Source of the DNA: Noviluteimonas lactosilytica
GTDB taxonomy: Bacteria > Pseudomonadota > Gammaproteobacteria > Xanthomonadales > Xanthomonadaceae
Reading direction: 5' to 3'
Assembly: GCF_020866925.1 (NCBI RefSeq)
Contig: NZ_JAJGAK010000001.1
Span: forward strand, 1,346,189-1,410,188
DNA: 64,000 nt
In this document: positions 36,054-45,583 of the stretch, piece by piece
Position numbering within the stretch: position 1 is the stretch's first letter
Layout of the letters: each line of letters starts with the position of its first letter
Translations under genes and position numbers: made by a program
Notes under the pieces: generated by a model
What the model was told of the DNA's origin: nothing
Databases searched by the model: none
Seen by the model: the letters and a program-made list of their open reading frames with translations, nothing else

Positions 36054-36068
36054 TGCGCGCAGCGCGCA
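36054..36068. repeat. 15-bp perfect palindrome upstream of the sulfotransferase gene
   Basis: TGCGCGC-A-GCGCGCA lies between the thiolase and the TPR-sulfotransferase genes. It has no T-run, so it is not an obvious terminator. Its arms are GC-rich but not the same as the GTGCG/CGCAC arms of the operon operators. An operator or a chance GC palindrome are both possible. Confidence 0.3.
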
Positions 36069-36109
36069 CACCTGCGACACGTGGGCCACCTGTTCGGGGG
36101 ACGCGCGCC

Positions 36110-37819
36110 ATGAACACGGTGGCCTCGCATGCGAAGTCGACCTGGCTCGCCCTCGGCGATCGACTCGCCGCCGCCGGCGACGCCGCGGGCGCCGACGCGG
36201 CCTACGTGCGCCACGTCCGCGACGCGGCGAAGGACCCGGCGCTGATGCAGGCCGCCGCCGCGCTCGCCGCGAACCGCATTCCCGACGCCGAAGCCCAGTT
36301 GCGCGCACACCTGATGCGCGCACCCACCGATGTCGCCGCGATCCGCATGCTCGGCGAACTTGCCGCGCGCATCGGGCGACAGGAAGACGCCGAGCGCCTG
36401 CTCGCGCGCTGCGTCGAACTCGCGCCGAGCTTCCACGCGGCGCGCCAGCACTACGCGCTCGTCCTGCATCGCGGCAACAAGCCGACCGAGGCGCTCGCGC
36501 AGATCGACAAGCTGCTGCGCCACGACCCGCGCAATCCGAACATCCGCAATTTGCAGGCCGCGGTGCTCTGCCGCATCGGCGAGTACGGCAAGGCGATCGA
36601 CATCTACGCCGTCATCCTGCACGAACATCCGGACCAACCGAAGGTCTGGATGAACCAGGGCCACGCGCTGAAGACCGAAGGCCGCAAGGACGAATCGATC
36701 GCCGCGTATCGCCGCTGCATCGCGCTCGATCCGTCGTTCGGCGAAGCGTGGTGGAGCCTGGCGAACCTCAAGACGTTCCGCTTCAGCGAAGACGACATCG
36801 CGGTGATGCAGCGCCAGCTCGAGAACCCGTCGCTGGCGGTGGAGCATCGTTACCATCTGGACTTCTCGCTGGGCAAGGCGCTCGAAGACGCTGCCGACTA
36901 CGACCGATCGTTCTCCCACTACGCGCAGGGCAATGCGCTGCGTCGAGAGTCGCTCTACTACACGCCCGCCGAGAACACCGCGCGCACGAAGCGCATCAAG
37001 CGCACCTACACGCGCGCCTTCTTCGACGAACGCGCAGGGTCTGGCTGCGAGGCCGACGATCCCATCTTCATCGTCGGCATGCCGCGCGCGGGCTCGACGC
37101 TGCTGGAGCAGATCCTGTCGAGCCATTCGATGGTCGAAGGCACGATGGAGTTGCCCGAGATCATCTCGATGACGCGCGAGTTGCGCCGTCTCGTCGACGA
37201 ATCGCAGTCGCAGCCCTACCACGACGCGCTCGCCGCGCTCGATCGCGACGCGTTGCGCGGGCTCGGCGAGCAATACATGGAACGCACGCGCATCCACCGC
37301 AAGTCGGGTGCGCCGCGTTTCATCGACAAGATGCCGAACAACTTCGCGCACATCGGCCTGATCCAGCTGGCGCTGCCGAACGCGAAGATCATCGATGCAC
37401 GGCGGCATCCGCTGGCCTGCTGCTTCTCCAACTTCAAGCAGCACTTCGCGCGCGGGCAGAACTTCAGCTACGGGCTCGACGACATGGGCCGCTACTACCG
37501 CGACTACGTCGAGTTGATGGCGCATTACGACGACGTCCTGCCCGGCCGCGTGCATCGCGTGATCTACGAACGCATGGTCGAGGACACGGAAAGCGAAGTG
37601 CGCCGCCTGCTCGATTACTGCGGCCTGCCGTTCGAAGCGCAATGCCTGCGCTTCTACGAGAACGACCGGCCGGTGCGCACCGCGAGTTCGGAACAGGTGC
37701 GCCGCCCGATCTACAAGGAGGGCGTCGACCAATGGCGCCACTACGAACCTTGGCTCGACCCGCTGAAGGCGGCGTTGGGTCCCGTGTTGGAGGCATATCC
37801 AGAAGCACCGCAGTTCTAG
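36110..37819 (+). CDS. TPR-repeat sulfotransferase-family protein
   Basis: A 569-residue protein. Residues about 10-220 are tetratricopeptide helices (for example YAKVWMNQGHAL-type repeats: QPKVWMNQGHALKTEGR, DESIAAYRRCIALDPSF). Residues about 320-560 are a sulfotransferase domain with the PAPS 5'-phosphate loop PIFIVGMPRAGSTLLEQIL and RFIDKMPNNFAHIGLI. Such proteins occur next to TonB receptors and peptide or aromatic catabolic genes in Xanthomonadaceae and Sphingomonadaceae; their substrate is unknown. GGGGGA nine bases upstream supports the start at 36110. Confidence 0.8.
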   Translation: MNTVASHAKSTWLALGDRLAAAGDAAGADAAYVRHVRDAAKDPALMQAAAALAANRIPDAEAQLRAHLMRAPTDVAAIRMLGELAARIGRQEDAERLLARCVELAPSFHAARQHYALVLHRGNKPTEALAQIDKLLRHDPRNPNIRNLQAAVLCRIGEYGKAIDIYAVILHEHPDQPKVWMNQGHALKTEGRKDESIAAYRRCIALDPSFGEAWWSLANLKTFRFSEDDIAVMQRQLENPSLAVEHRYHLDFSLGKALEDAADYDRSFSHYAQGNALRRESLYYTPAENTARTKRIKRTYTRAFFDERAGSGCEADDPIFIVGMPRAGSTLLEQILSSHSMVEGTMELPEIISMTRELRRLVDESQSQPYHDALAALDRDALRGLGEQYMERTRIHRKSGAPRFIDKMPNNFAHIGLIQLALPNAKIIDARRHPLACCFSNFKQHFARGQNFSYGLDDMGRYYRDYVELMAHYDDVLPGRVHRVIYERMVEDTESEVRRLLDYCGLPFEAQCLRFYENDRPVRTASSEQVRRPIYKEGVDQWRHYEPWLDPLKAALGPVLEAYPEAPQF

Positions 37820-37874
37820 GCAACCGCAGTTTTGATCGATCGCTTGTTCACTTGGCCCCGGGGAGGAAGTCCAG

Positions 37875-40358
37875 ATGACTCGTTCAAGACACACCACGCC
37901 ACACCGTCGTAAACCACCAGCCCGGCTGCCTTTGGCGGCGGCGATCTGGCTCGCATTCGGTACCGCGTTCGCGCAGGACGCCGCGCAGGCGCAAGCGCAA
38001 CCGACACCGACAGCGCAGGAACAGGCACCGGTGCTGGAGACCGTCACGGTCACGGCGCAGAAGCGCGCGGAAGACGTGCAGAAGGTGCCGATCAGCATCC
38101 AGGTGCTCGGCCAGGAAAAGCTCGACGAGCTGAACCTGCAGGACTTCAACGACTACGCGGCCTACGTACCGTCGCTGTCGTTCGATACCGGCGAAGGCGG
38201 CGCCTCGGTGCCCTACTTCCGCGGCGTGGCCAGCGGCGAAAACAGCAACCACTCGGGCCCGCAGCCGAGCGTTGGCGTGTACTTCGACGAACAACCGGTC
38301 ACCACCATCGGCGGCGTGCTCGACGTGCACCTGTACGACATCGACCGCGTCGAAGCGCTCGCCGGTCCGCAGGGCACGCTGTACGGCGCGAGCTCGCAGT
38401 CCGGCACGCTGCGCATCATCACGCGCCAGCCGGATCCGGACGGCTTCTCCGCGGGTTACGCATTCGGCGCCAGTGCGATGAACGGTGGCGATTCGGGCTT
38501 CGTCGCCGAAGGTTTCGTCAATCTGCCTCTCAGCAACGGCGCCGCGGTGCGCGTCGTCGCGTGGGACAAGAAGGACGCGGGCTACGTCGACAACATCCCG
38601 GCCACGCGCACGTTCCCCACGTGGGACGACGACTCCGGCGGCAACGGCACGATCACCAACGTCGGCACCGTCGCGGAAGAAAACTACAACGACATCTTCA
38701 CCCGCGGTGCGCGCGCCGCGTTGCGCCTGGAAGCGGGCGACAACTGGTCGATCACGCCGGCGATCATGGCGCAGAAGCAGGATTCGTACGGCAACTTCGC
38801 CAGCGACGACACGATCGGCGAGTACAAGGTCGCCAAGTTCTACCCGGAGAGCGCGCACGACGCGTGGATGCAGGCGTCGCTGACGATCGAAGGCAAGATC
38901 GGCAACTTCGACGTGACCTACGCGTTCGCCCACCTCAATCGCGACCTCGAAACGCAGTTCGACTACAGCGACTACTCGTACTGGTACGACACGCTCGCCA
39001 GCTCGGGCGCGTACTTCTACGACAACGCCGGCAACATCGTGAACCCGTCGCAGATCATCCTCGGCGACGACGAGTACGAGAAGAACAGCCACGAACTGCG
39101 CATCGCCTCGCCGGGCGACCAGCCCGTCCGCTTCGTCGCCGGCCTGTTCTGGCAGGAGCAGAAGCACGACATCTTCCAGAACTACCAGGTCATCGGCGAC
39201 ATCGCCGATTCGATCACCGTGCCCGGCTATCCGGATTCGATCTGGATCACCAACCAGGCGCGCGTGGATCGCGACGAAGCGGTGTTCGGCGAAGTGACGT
39301 GGGACATGACCGACCACTGGAGCGGCACCATCGGCGCGCGCCACTTCCGCTACGACAACAGCCTGAAGGGCTTCTTCGGTTACAGCGACGGCTACAGCAG
39401 CAACTACGGCGTCGCGCTGTGCTTCTCCGACGAGAACTTCCGCGGCTCGCCGTGCGTCAACCTCGACGACCGCGTCGAGAAGAGCGACACGATCTATCGC
39501 GCCAACCTGACCTACAAGATCGACGAGAACAAGTTGGTGTACGGCACCTGGTCGGAAGGCTTCCGTCCCGGCGGCCTCAACCGCAACGGCACCGTCGGTC
39601 CGTACCTGCCCGACTACCTGACCAACTGGGAACTCGGCTGGAAGACGACGTGGATGAACAACCGCCTCGCGTTCAACGGCGCGATCTTCCAGGAGGACTG
39701 GGACGACATCCAGTATTCGTTCCTCCCGCCGAGCGGCTCGGGCCTCACGGTGATCCGCAACGCAGGCAACGCGCGCATCCGCGGCCTGGAAATGGACGTG
39801 AACTGGGCGGCGACCTACAACTTCCGCGTCAGCGGCGGCCTCGCGTTCTACGACGCCGAATTGACGAAGGAGTACTGCGGCTTCAACGACCTCGCCGGCA
39901 ATCCGGTGACGTCGTGTCCGCCCGGCACGATCAACCCGAACGATCCGCTGGATCCGGACGACGACGAAGCCGTCGACGGTCCGCAGGCGCCGGTCGGGAC
40001 GCGCCTGCCGGTGACGCCGCGTTTCAAGGGCAACCTGACCGGTCGCTACGCGTTCGACGTCGGCACGTTCGAGTCCTACGTGCAGGGCGCGGTGGTGCAT
40101 GTCGGCAATCGCCCGGCAGCGCTCACGATCGAAGACCTTGCCGCGTTCGGGGATCTCGAGTCGTACACGAAGGTGGACCTGTCGGCCGGTTTCCGCCGCA
40201 ATAACTGGGCGCTGGACTTCTTCATCACCAACGCGTTCGACGAAGCCGGTGAGCTGACGCGCTTCGCGCAATGCGCCACCGACACCTGCGGCACGCAGTC
40301 CTACACGGTGCACACGCCGCCGCGCAGTTTCGGCGTGCGCTTCTCGCAGGAGTTCTGA
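37875..40358 (+). CDS. TonB-dependent outer-membrane receptor
   Basis: An 827-residue receptor. Signal peptide ends LAFGTAFA-QD. The TonB box lies in LETVTVTAQKRAEDVQKVP, followed by a plug domain (about residues 60-180, GPQGTLYGASSQSGTLRI) and a beta-barrel ending FGVRFSQEF with the terminal aromatic. The barrel contains KLVYGTWSEGFRPGGLNR, typical of receptors for large or sulfated/aromatic solutes. GGGGAGGAAG directly precedes the ATG. With an M20 peptidase and the operon's exported hydrolases it likely imports the operon's substrate; position is the evidence. Confidence 0.92.
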   Translation: MTRSRHTTPHRRKPPARLPLAAAIWLAFGTAFAQDAAQAQAQPTPTAQEQAPVLETVTVTAQKRAEDVQKVPISIQVLGQEKLDELNLQDFNDYAAYVPSLSFDTGEGGASVPYFRGVASGENSNHSGPQPSVGVYFDEQPVTTIGGVLDVHLYDIDRVEALAGPQGTLYGASSQSGTLRIITRQPDPDGFSAGYAFGASAMNGGDSGFVAEGFVNLPLSNGAAVRVVAWDKKDAGYVDNIPATRTFPTWDDDSGGNGTITNVGTVAEENYNDIFTRGARAALRLEAGDNWSITPAIMAQKQDSYGNFASDDTIGEYKVAKFYPESAHDAWMQASLTIEGKIGNFDVTYAFAHLNRDLETQFDYSDYSYWYDTLASSGAYFYDNAGNIVNPSQIILGDDEYEKNSHELRIASPGDQPVRFVAGLFWQEQKHDIFQNYQVIGDIADSITVPGYPDSIWITNQARVDRDEAVFGEVTWDMTDHWSGTIGARHFRYDNSLKGFFGYSDGYSSNYGVALCFSDENFRGSPCVNLDDRVEKSDTIYRANLTYKIDENKLVYGTWSEGFRPGGLNRNGTVGPYLPDYLTNWELGWKTTWMNNRLAFNGAIFQEDWDDIQYSFLPPSGSGLTVIRNAGNARIRGLEMDVNWAATYNFRVSGGLAFYDAELTKEYCGFNDLAGNPVTSCPPGTINPNDPLDPDDDEAVDGPQAPVGTRLPVTPRFKGNLTGRYAFDVGTFESYVQGAVVHVGNRPAALTIEDLAAFGDLESYTKVDLSAGFRRNNWALDFFITNAFDEAGELTRFAQCATDTCGTQSYTVHTPPRSFGVRFSQEF

Positions 40359-40369
40359 GCCGACAACGT

Positions 40370-40406
40370 CCGGCGGCGGCCCGCGTGGCCGCCGCCGGTT
40401 TTTTTT
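40370..40406 (+). terminator. Rho-independent terminator after the TonB receptor
   Basis: A perfect 12-bp stem (CCGGCGGCGGCC / GGCCGCCGCCGG), a 5-base loop and a run of eight Ts, starting 11 bases after the receptor stop codon. It separates the receptor from the downstream peptidase transcript. Confidence 0.9.
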
Positions 40407-40428
40407 CGCCAATCGACTGGACACGCAC

Positions 40429-41817
40429 ATGCGCAACCCCCTGACAGGCGCGCTGCTCGCACTCATGCTCTCCGCGCCCTGCTTCGCCGCGGACCTCACG
40501 CCCGATCAATCGCAGGCGCGCGAGCTCTACGCGAAGCTGATTTCGTACAAGACATCCGAAGGCCTGGGCCAGGTGCCGGTGATGGCGGGCTTCCTCGCCG
40601 ACGAATTCCGCAAGGCCGGCTTCGCCGACGCCGACATCCACCTGTTGCCGGTCGGCGAGACCGCGTCGCTGGTGGTGCGCTACCGCGGGGACGGCAGCGG
40701 CGGAAAACCCATCCTGCTGATGGCGCACATGGACGTCGTCGCCGCCGATCCCAACGACTGGAAGCGCGATCCGTTCACGCTGATCGAAGAGAACGGCTAC
40801 TTCTTCGGCCGCGGCACGAGCGACGTGAAGGACGGCATCGCCACGCTCACCGCGACGTTCCTGCGCCTGAAGCGCGAAGGCTTCGTGCCCACGCGCGACC
40901 TCGTGATCGTCTTCACCGGCGATGAGGAAACCGAGATGGCGACGACGCGCGACCTCGCGACCACCCACCGCGACCTCATCGACGCCGACTACGCGCTCAA
41001 CTACGACGGCGGCGGCGGCACGCTCGAAGAGGACGGCACCGCGCGCACCTTCAGCATCCAGACCGCGGAGAAGGCGTACGCCGACTTCGAGCTCTCGACG
41101 CACGACGCGGGTGGCCACAGCTCGCGACCGACGCCGACGAATGCGATCTACCAGCTCGCAGACGCGCTGAAGAAGGTGCAGGCGTACCGCTTCCCGACGA
41201 TGTGGAACGACACGACGCTCGCGGAGTTCGCGGCCGAGGGCAAGGTCGCGCCCGGCGCGCTCGGCGCTTCGATGCGCGCGTTCGCGGAGGACCCGCAGAA
41301 CCAGGCCGCCGTCGAAACGCTCGCCGCCGATCCGGGCAACGTCGGCCGCACGCGCACGACGTGCGTGGCGACGATGCTGCGCGGCGGCCACGGCCGCAAC
41401 GCGCTGCCGCAGTCGGCGACGGCGAACGTCAACTGCCGCATCTTCCCGGGCACGTCGATCGAAGACGTGCGCAAGACGCTGCAGGAAGTCGTGGGCGGGA
41501 ACGTCGAAGTGACGACGATCGGCTCGCCGGTCTCGAGCGAGGCGTCGCCGTTGCGTCCCGACGTGGTGGACGCGGTGACACGCGCCGTGCACACGCTGTA
41601 TCCGGACATCGAGATCGTGCCCAACCAATCCTCCGGCGCGACCGATGGCATGTACTTCCGCAACGCGGGCATCCCGACGTACGGCGTCGGCGGGATGTTC
41701 ATGAAGGACAGCGATGCCTTCGCGCACGGGCTGGATGAACGCGTGCCGGTGAAGGGGTTCTACGACGGGCTCGATTACTGGTACGTGCTGTTGAAGGATG
41801 TCGCGGGCAAGCGCTGA
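40429..41817 (+). CDS. Exported M20-family metallopeptidase
   Basis: A 462-residue zinc peptidase with a signal peptide (ALLALMLSAPCFA-AD). Metal and catalytic residues: His and Asp in LLMAHMDVVAADP, Asp in YFFGRGTSDVKDG, the Glu pair in VFTGDEETEMA, and His near the end in DAFAHGLDERVPV. The dimerisation domain has HDAGGHSSRPTPTNA. M20 members are dipeptidases or carboxypeptidases. Being exported and next to a TonB receptor, it likely trims imported peptides in the periplasm. Confidence 0.9.
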   Translation: MRNPLTGALLALMLSAPCFAADLTPDQSQARELYAKLISYKTSEGLGQVPVMAGFLADEFRKAGFADADIHLLPVGETASLVVRYRGDGSGGKPILLMAHMDVVAADPNDWKRDPFTLIEENGYFFGRGTSDVKDGIATLTATFLRLKREGFVPTRDLVIVFTGDEETEMATTRDLATTHRDLIDADYALNYDGGGGTLEEDGTARTFSIQTAEKAYADFELSTHDAGGHSSRPTPTNAIYQLADALKKVQAYRFPTMWNDTTLAEFAAEGKVAPGALGASMRAFAEDPQNQAAVETLAADPGNVGRTRTTCVATMLRGGHGRNALPQSATANVNCRIFPGTSIEDVRKTLQEVVGGNVEVTTIGSPVSSEASPLRPDVVDAVTRAVHTLYPDIEIVPNQSSGATDGMYFRNAGIPTYGVGGMFMKDSDAFAHGLDERVPVKGFYDGLDYWYVLLKDVAGKR

Positions 41818-41836
41818 GCGACCGATCTCCCGAAAG

Positions 41837-41867
41837 AAAAACGGCGGCCCGAAGGCCGCCGTTTTTT
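41837..41867. terminator. Bidirectional terminator between convergent genes
   Basis: AAAAACGGCGGCC-CGAA-GGCCGCCGTTTTTT, a 13-base stem with a tetraloop, A-rich on one side and T-rich on the other. It can end transcription of both the M20 gene (rightward) and the POT gene (leftward). Confidence 0.88.
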
Positions 41868-41877
41868 GTTGTCGTCA

Positions 41878-41895
41878 TTCCCGCGAAAGCGGGAA
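41878..41895. repeat. TTCCCGC-GAAA-GCGGGAA hairpin element
   Basis: A short inverted repeat with a GAAA loop, next to the bidirectional terminator and 11 bases from the POT stop. This sequence resembles the dispersed palindromes found between genes in many proteobacteria. Only one copy was noticed in this window. Confidence 0.45.
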
Positions 41896-41906
41896 CCAGG
41901 CGCGTG

Positions 41907-43412
41907 TTACTTCACGCCGTGCATCAGCTTCTGGATCAGCGGTGCGATCAGGAACAGCAGCACGCCGCCCACCATCAGGTAGATGAAGCCCGACGTGTAG
42001 CCCGCGTGCGCGGATGCGACCGTCATGCCTTCGGCGCCGCTGACGTGGCTTGCGAAGATGCCCGACAGGTTGTTGCCGATGCCCGTGGACAGGAACCAGC
42101 CGCCCATCGCGAAGCCGACCAGCTTCACCGGCGCGAGCTTCGTGGTCATCGACAGGCCGATCGGGGACAGGCACAGCTCGCCCACCGACTGGATGACGTA
42201 AACCATGAAGAGCGTCCAGAACGGAATCTTGCCGGCGTCGTTCACCATGCCCGACAGCGCCGCCATCAACAGCAGGAACGCCAGGCCGTTGAAGATGATG
42301 CCGAGGCCGAACTTGCGCGGGATCGACGGGTTGTGGCGGCCCATCTTGATCCACGTCCACGCCACGATCGGCGCGAGCGTGATGATCGCCAGCGAGTTCA
42401 CCGACTGGAACCAGCCCACCGGGAAGATCCAGCCGAACATTTCGCGGTCGACGATCTTGTCGGCGAGGAAGTTGAACGAACTGCCCGCCTGTTCGAAGAA
42501 GCACCAGAACAGGACGTTGAAGGTGAAGATGATCAGCATCGCGATCGCGCGGTTGCGCGCCACGGGACCCTCGCGGAAGCCTTCGACGAGGATCATCGCG
42601 CACAGCGCGAGGAACATCGCGGTCAGGATCCACTGCAGGTTGCCTGCATCGATCGCGAGCAGGAAGTAGAACACCGGGATCGCGACGATCGCCGCGAGGA
42701 GCACGTACAGGACCTTGTGCTTGCCGCCGTCGCCTTCCGGCGGACGACCGATGCCCGCGAGCTGGCGGCGGCCGAACCAGAACCACACCAGGCTGATCAG
42801 CATGCCCACGCCGGCGGTCATGAAGACCACCTTGTAGGTCGGCAGCTCCGGCGTGCCGCCGAACATGTTCTCGGCGATCCAGCCGGTCAGCAGCGGCGCG
42901 AACATCGCACCGAGGTTGATGCCCATGTAGAACAGGGTGAAGCCCGAGTCTCGGCGTTCGTCGCCGGTCGCATAGAGTTTGCCGACCATCGCGGAGATGT
43001 TCGGCTTGAACAGGCCGTTGCCCGCGATCACGGTGGCGAGTCCGACCTTGAAGATCGTCTCGTCGGGCCACGCGATCATGAACAAGCCCGCGGACATCAC
43101 GACGGCGCCGAGCAGGATCGAACGCTGGTAACCGAGGATGCGATCGGCGACGTAACCGCCGAAGATCGCCGCGGCGTACACGAGGGCGAGGTACGCGCCG
43201 TAGATGCGGTTGGCCGGGGCTTCGCCCGTGCCGGACCCGTCGTAGAACTGCTGCACGATGTAGAGCACGAGGGCCCAGCGGATTCCGTAGAACGCGAAGC
43301 GCTCCCAGAACTCCGTCATGAACAGCATCCACAAGGGACGCGGATGCCCCATGACTTGCTTGAATTCCGGAATGGGCGCGCTCGCGCCCGGTGTCGTCGC
43401 CGCTGTACTCAT
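41907..43412 (-). CDS. POT-family proton-coupled peptide transporter
   Basis: A 501-residue transporter with about 14 hydrophobic segments. The ExxERF motif of proton-coupled oligopeptide transporters is in TEFWERFAFYGIRWALV; a second signature is LGAMFAPLLTGWIAEN. It imports di- and tripeptides with protons. GLFMIAWPDETIFKVGLATV precedes the KPNISAMVG loop. The 136 bases upstream (43413-43548) contain no gene and should hold its promoter. It suits an organism that feeds on peptides. Confidence 0.9.
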   Translation of the reverse strand: MSTAATTPGASAPIPEFKQVMGHPRPLWMLFMTEFWERFAFYGIRWALVLYIVQQFYDGSGTGEAPANRIYGAYLALVYAAAIFGGYVADRILGYQRSILLGAVVMSAGLFMIAWPDETIFKVGLATVIAGNGLFKPNISAMVGKLYATGDERRDSGFTLFYMGINLGAMFAPLLTGWIAENMFGGTPELPTYKVVFMTAGVGMLISLVWFWFGRRQLAGIGRPPEGDGGKHKVLYVLLAAIVAIPVFYFLLAIDAGNLQWILTAMFLALCAMILVEGFREGPVARNRAIAMLIIFTFNVLFWCFFEQAGSSFNFLADKIVDREMFGWIFPVGWFQSVNSLAIITLAPIVAWTWIKMGRHNPSIPRKFGLGIIFNGLAFLLLMAALSGMVNDAGKIPFWTLFMVYVIQSVGELCLSPIGLSMTTKLAPVKLVGFAMGGWFLSTGIGNNLSGIFASHVSGAEGMTVASAHAGYTSGFIYLMVGGVLLFLIAPLIQKLMHGVK

Positions 43413-43548
43413 GCGGTGGCCCCTGTTTCTCTAGACGTAGGTGCGCCCGCCGGGATGGCGGGCAATCCGGTCGATAGTCACCGGCTCAGCTTGGCCCGTC
43501 AAACCGGAAAAGTGTGATGCTGCGTTGCACCATCGGCGCAACGCGTAT

Positions 43549-44454
43549 TCAGGCGGCGGGCGCAGGGTGGCCCGGAAGGCCGATCACGGTGCGGACTTCG
43601 AACAATTCCGGGAAGAAGGTGAGCTCCAGCGCCTGCTTGAGGAAGCCGACGCCGCTCGACCCACCGGTGCCTTTCTTGAAGCCGATGATCCGCATCACCG
43701 TGCGCATGTGGCGGAATCGCCAAAGTTGGAACTGCGTTTCCAGGTCGACCAGGTCTTCGCACAGGTGGTACGCGTCCCAGTGCTGGCGCGTGTTTTCGTA
43801 GATCGACTCGAACACCGGCACGAGGTCCTGCGAGAACGCATGCGGCTGCGACCAGTCGCGTTCGACGTGGCGCGCCGGCACCGGATGGCCGTGGCGCGCG
43901 AGGTAACGCAACGCTTCGTCGTACAGGCTCGGCGCTTCGAGCGCGGCCTGCAGCTTCGCCTGCCCTTCCGGGTCGTAGGCGAACACGCGCAGCATCTGCT
44001 CGTTCTTGTTGCCCAGCAGGAATTCGATCGTGCGGTACTGCAGGGACTGGAAGCCCGACGACGGCCCGAGGATCTCGCGGAACTCCATGTATTCCGACGG
44101 CGTGAGCGTCTCCAGCACCGACCACATTTCGGTCAGCTGGCGCAGCACCTGCTTGCAGCGCGCGAAGATCTTCTGGCACGGCTCGAGGCGGTCTTCGCGC
44201 AGGTGCGCGGTCGCCGCGGACAACTCGTGCACCAGCAACTTCATCCACAACTCCGACACCTGGTGCTGCACGATGAAGAGCAGTTCGTCGTGGTGCGGCG
44301 GGTTCGACAGGGGTTGCTGGGCCGAGAGCAGGCGCCCGAGTTGGAGGTAGCCCCCGTAGGTCAGCCGGCCTTCGAGATCGACGTGGATGCCGGCCTCTAG
44401 CTGGCGCTGGTTCTCCGGGCCGCCCTTCACCAGTCCGTCGTCTTCAATGCTCAT
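43549..44454 (-). CDS. kynA: Tryptophan 2,3-dioxygenase
   Basis: A 301-residue heme enzyme that converts L-tryptophan to N-formylkynurenine, the first step of the kynurenine pathway. [20 protein letters not shown] contains the distal-pocket His, and [20 protein letters not shown] the conserved N-terminal segment. [20 protein letters not shown] holds the proximal His and the substrate-gripping loop. It resembles the well-studied Xanthomonas campestris enzyme in length and motifs. No other kynurenine genes are in the window. It is divergent from the dehydrogenase operon with 49 bases between. Confidence 0.95.
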   Translation of the reverse strand: MSIEDDGLVKGGPENQRQLEAGIHVDLEGRLTYGGYLQLGRLLSAQQPLSNPPHHDELLFIVQHQVSELWMKLLVHELSAATAHLREDRLEPCQKIFARCKQVLRQLTEMWSVLETLTPSEYMEFREILGPSSGFQSLQYRTIEFLLGNKNEQMLRVFAYDPEGQAKLQAALEAPSLYDEALRYLARHGHPVPARHVERDWSQPHAFSQDLVPVFESIYENTRQHWDAYHLCEDLVDLETQFQLWRFRHMRTVMRIIGFKKGTGGSSGVGFLKQALELTFFPELFEVRTVIGLPGHPAPAA

Positions 44455-44503
44455 GCGACAAGGGTATCATCCACGGTTCCTGTCGCCCGAGTCGAAGTTC
44501 GCA

Positions 44504-45583
44504 ATGACCCTCGCCGCACAGTTCCAGATCGAGTACCTGCAGTACCTCGGGCCCGACGGCAAACCCGTCGCCGAACTGCCGCAGGCCTTCCGCGACGCCT
44601 CGGCCCTCGTGCCGTTGTTCAAGCAGATGTTGTACGTGCGCACCTTCGATGCGAAGGCGATCGCGCTGCAACGCACCGGCAAGCTCGGCACGTACGCCAG
44701 TTGCCTCGGCCATGAAGCCACGCACGTCGGCATCGGCGCATCGATGCAGGCCGACGATGTGTTCGCACCCAGCTACCGCGAATACGGCGCGCAGTTCATG
44801 CGCGGCGTCAAACCGCGCGAAGTCCTGATGTACTGGGGCGGCGACGAACGCGGCAACGATTTCTCCGGCCCGAAGCACGACTATCCGTGGTGCGTGCCGA
44901 TCGCGACGCAATGCCTGCACGCCGCGGGCGCCGCGCTCGCGTTCAAGCTGCGCGGCGAGAAGCGCGTGGCGGTCACGTGCTGCGGCGACGGCGGTTCTTC
45001 GAAGACCGACACGTACGCGGCGATCAACTCCGCCGGTGCGTACGCGCTGCCGTTCATCCAGTGCATCATCAACAACGGTTGGGCGATCTCGGTGCCGCGC
45101 ACCGCGCAGACCGGTGCGCAGACGCTCGCGCAGAAGGGCCTCGCCGGCGGATTGAACTGCCTGCAGGTCGACGGCAACGACCTGATCGCCGTGCTCGAAG
45201 GCATGCGTCGCGCCGTGGTCCGCGCGCGCAACGGCGAAGGCGGCAGCGTCATCGAATTCATGACGTATCGCCTGCACGACCACACCACCGCGGACGACGC
45301 GCGTCGCTATCGCGGCGAAGACGAAGTCAAGGCCGCGTGGACGCGCGAACCGATCATGCGCCTGCGCAACTACCTCACGCACGCCGGCGCCTGGAACGAA
45401 TCCATGGAAACCGCGTGGACCGAGGAATGCGCCAAGCAGGTCGACGTGGAAATCAACGCCTACCTGGAACTGAAGGTGCAGCCGGTGACCGCGATGTTCG
45501 ATTACCTGTATGCCGATCCGCCGCCCGACCTGCTCGCGCAGCGTGCGGCTGCGCTCGCCGCGGAGGGCAAGACCCATGGCTGA
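44504..45583 (+). CDS. pdhA: 2-oxoacid (pyruvate) dehydrogenase E1 alpha
   Basis: A 359-residue thiamine diphosphate enzyme. YASCLGHEATHVGIGAS and YREYGAQFMRGVKPREVLMY lead to the ThDP/Mg motif CCGDGGSSKTDTYAAIN...INNGWAIS. TYRLHDHTTADDARRYR is the phosphorylation-loop region. The enzyme decarboxylates a 2-oxoacid; pyruvate is likely but branched-chain oxoacids cannot be excluded because the E1 alpha/beta type serves both. The frame is open upstream to 44387, but ATG 44504 matches the usual N-terminus. The lipoamide dehydrogenase (E3) is not in the window. Confidence 0.87.
   Translation: MTLAAQFQIEYLQYLGPDGKPVAELPQAFRDASALVPLFKQMLYVRTFDAKAIALQRTGKLGTYASCLGHEATHVGIGASMQADDVFAPSYREYGAQFMRGVKPREVLMYWGGDERGNDFSGPKHDYPWCVPIATQCLHAAGAALAFKLRGEKRVAVTCCGDGGSSKTDTYAAINSAGAYALPFIQCIINNGWAISVPRTAQTGAQTLAQKGLAGGLNCLQVDGNDLIAVLEGMRRAVVRARNGEGGSVIEFMTYRLHDHTTADDARRYRGEDEVKAAWTREPIMRLRNYLTHAGAWNESMETAWTEECAKQVDVEINAYLELKVQPVTAMFDYLYADPPPDLLAQRAAALAAEGKTHG

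Noticed and set aside
41878-41895. A second terminator after the M20 gene
   Set aside because: The hairpin lacks a T-run and a good terminator already lies just upstream; a dispersed palindrome is more likely.
43413-43548. A hidden small gene between kynA and the POT transporter
   Set aside because: No frame with a ribosome site or recognisable peptide; the region most likely holds the POT promoter.
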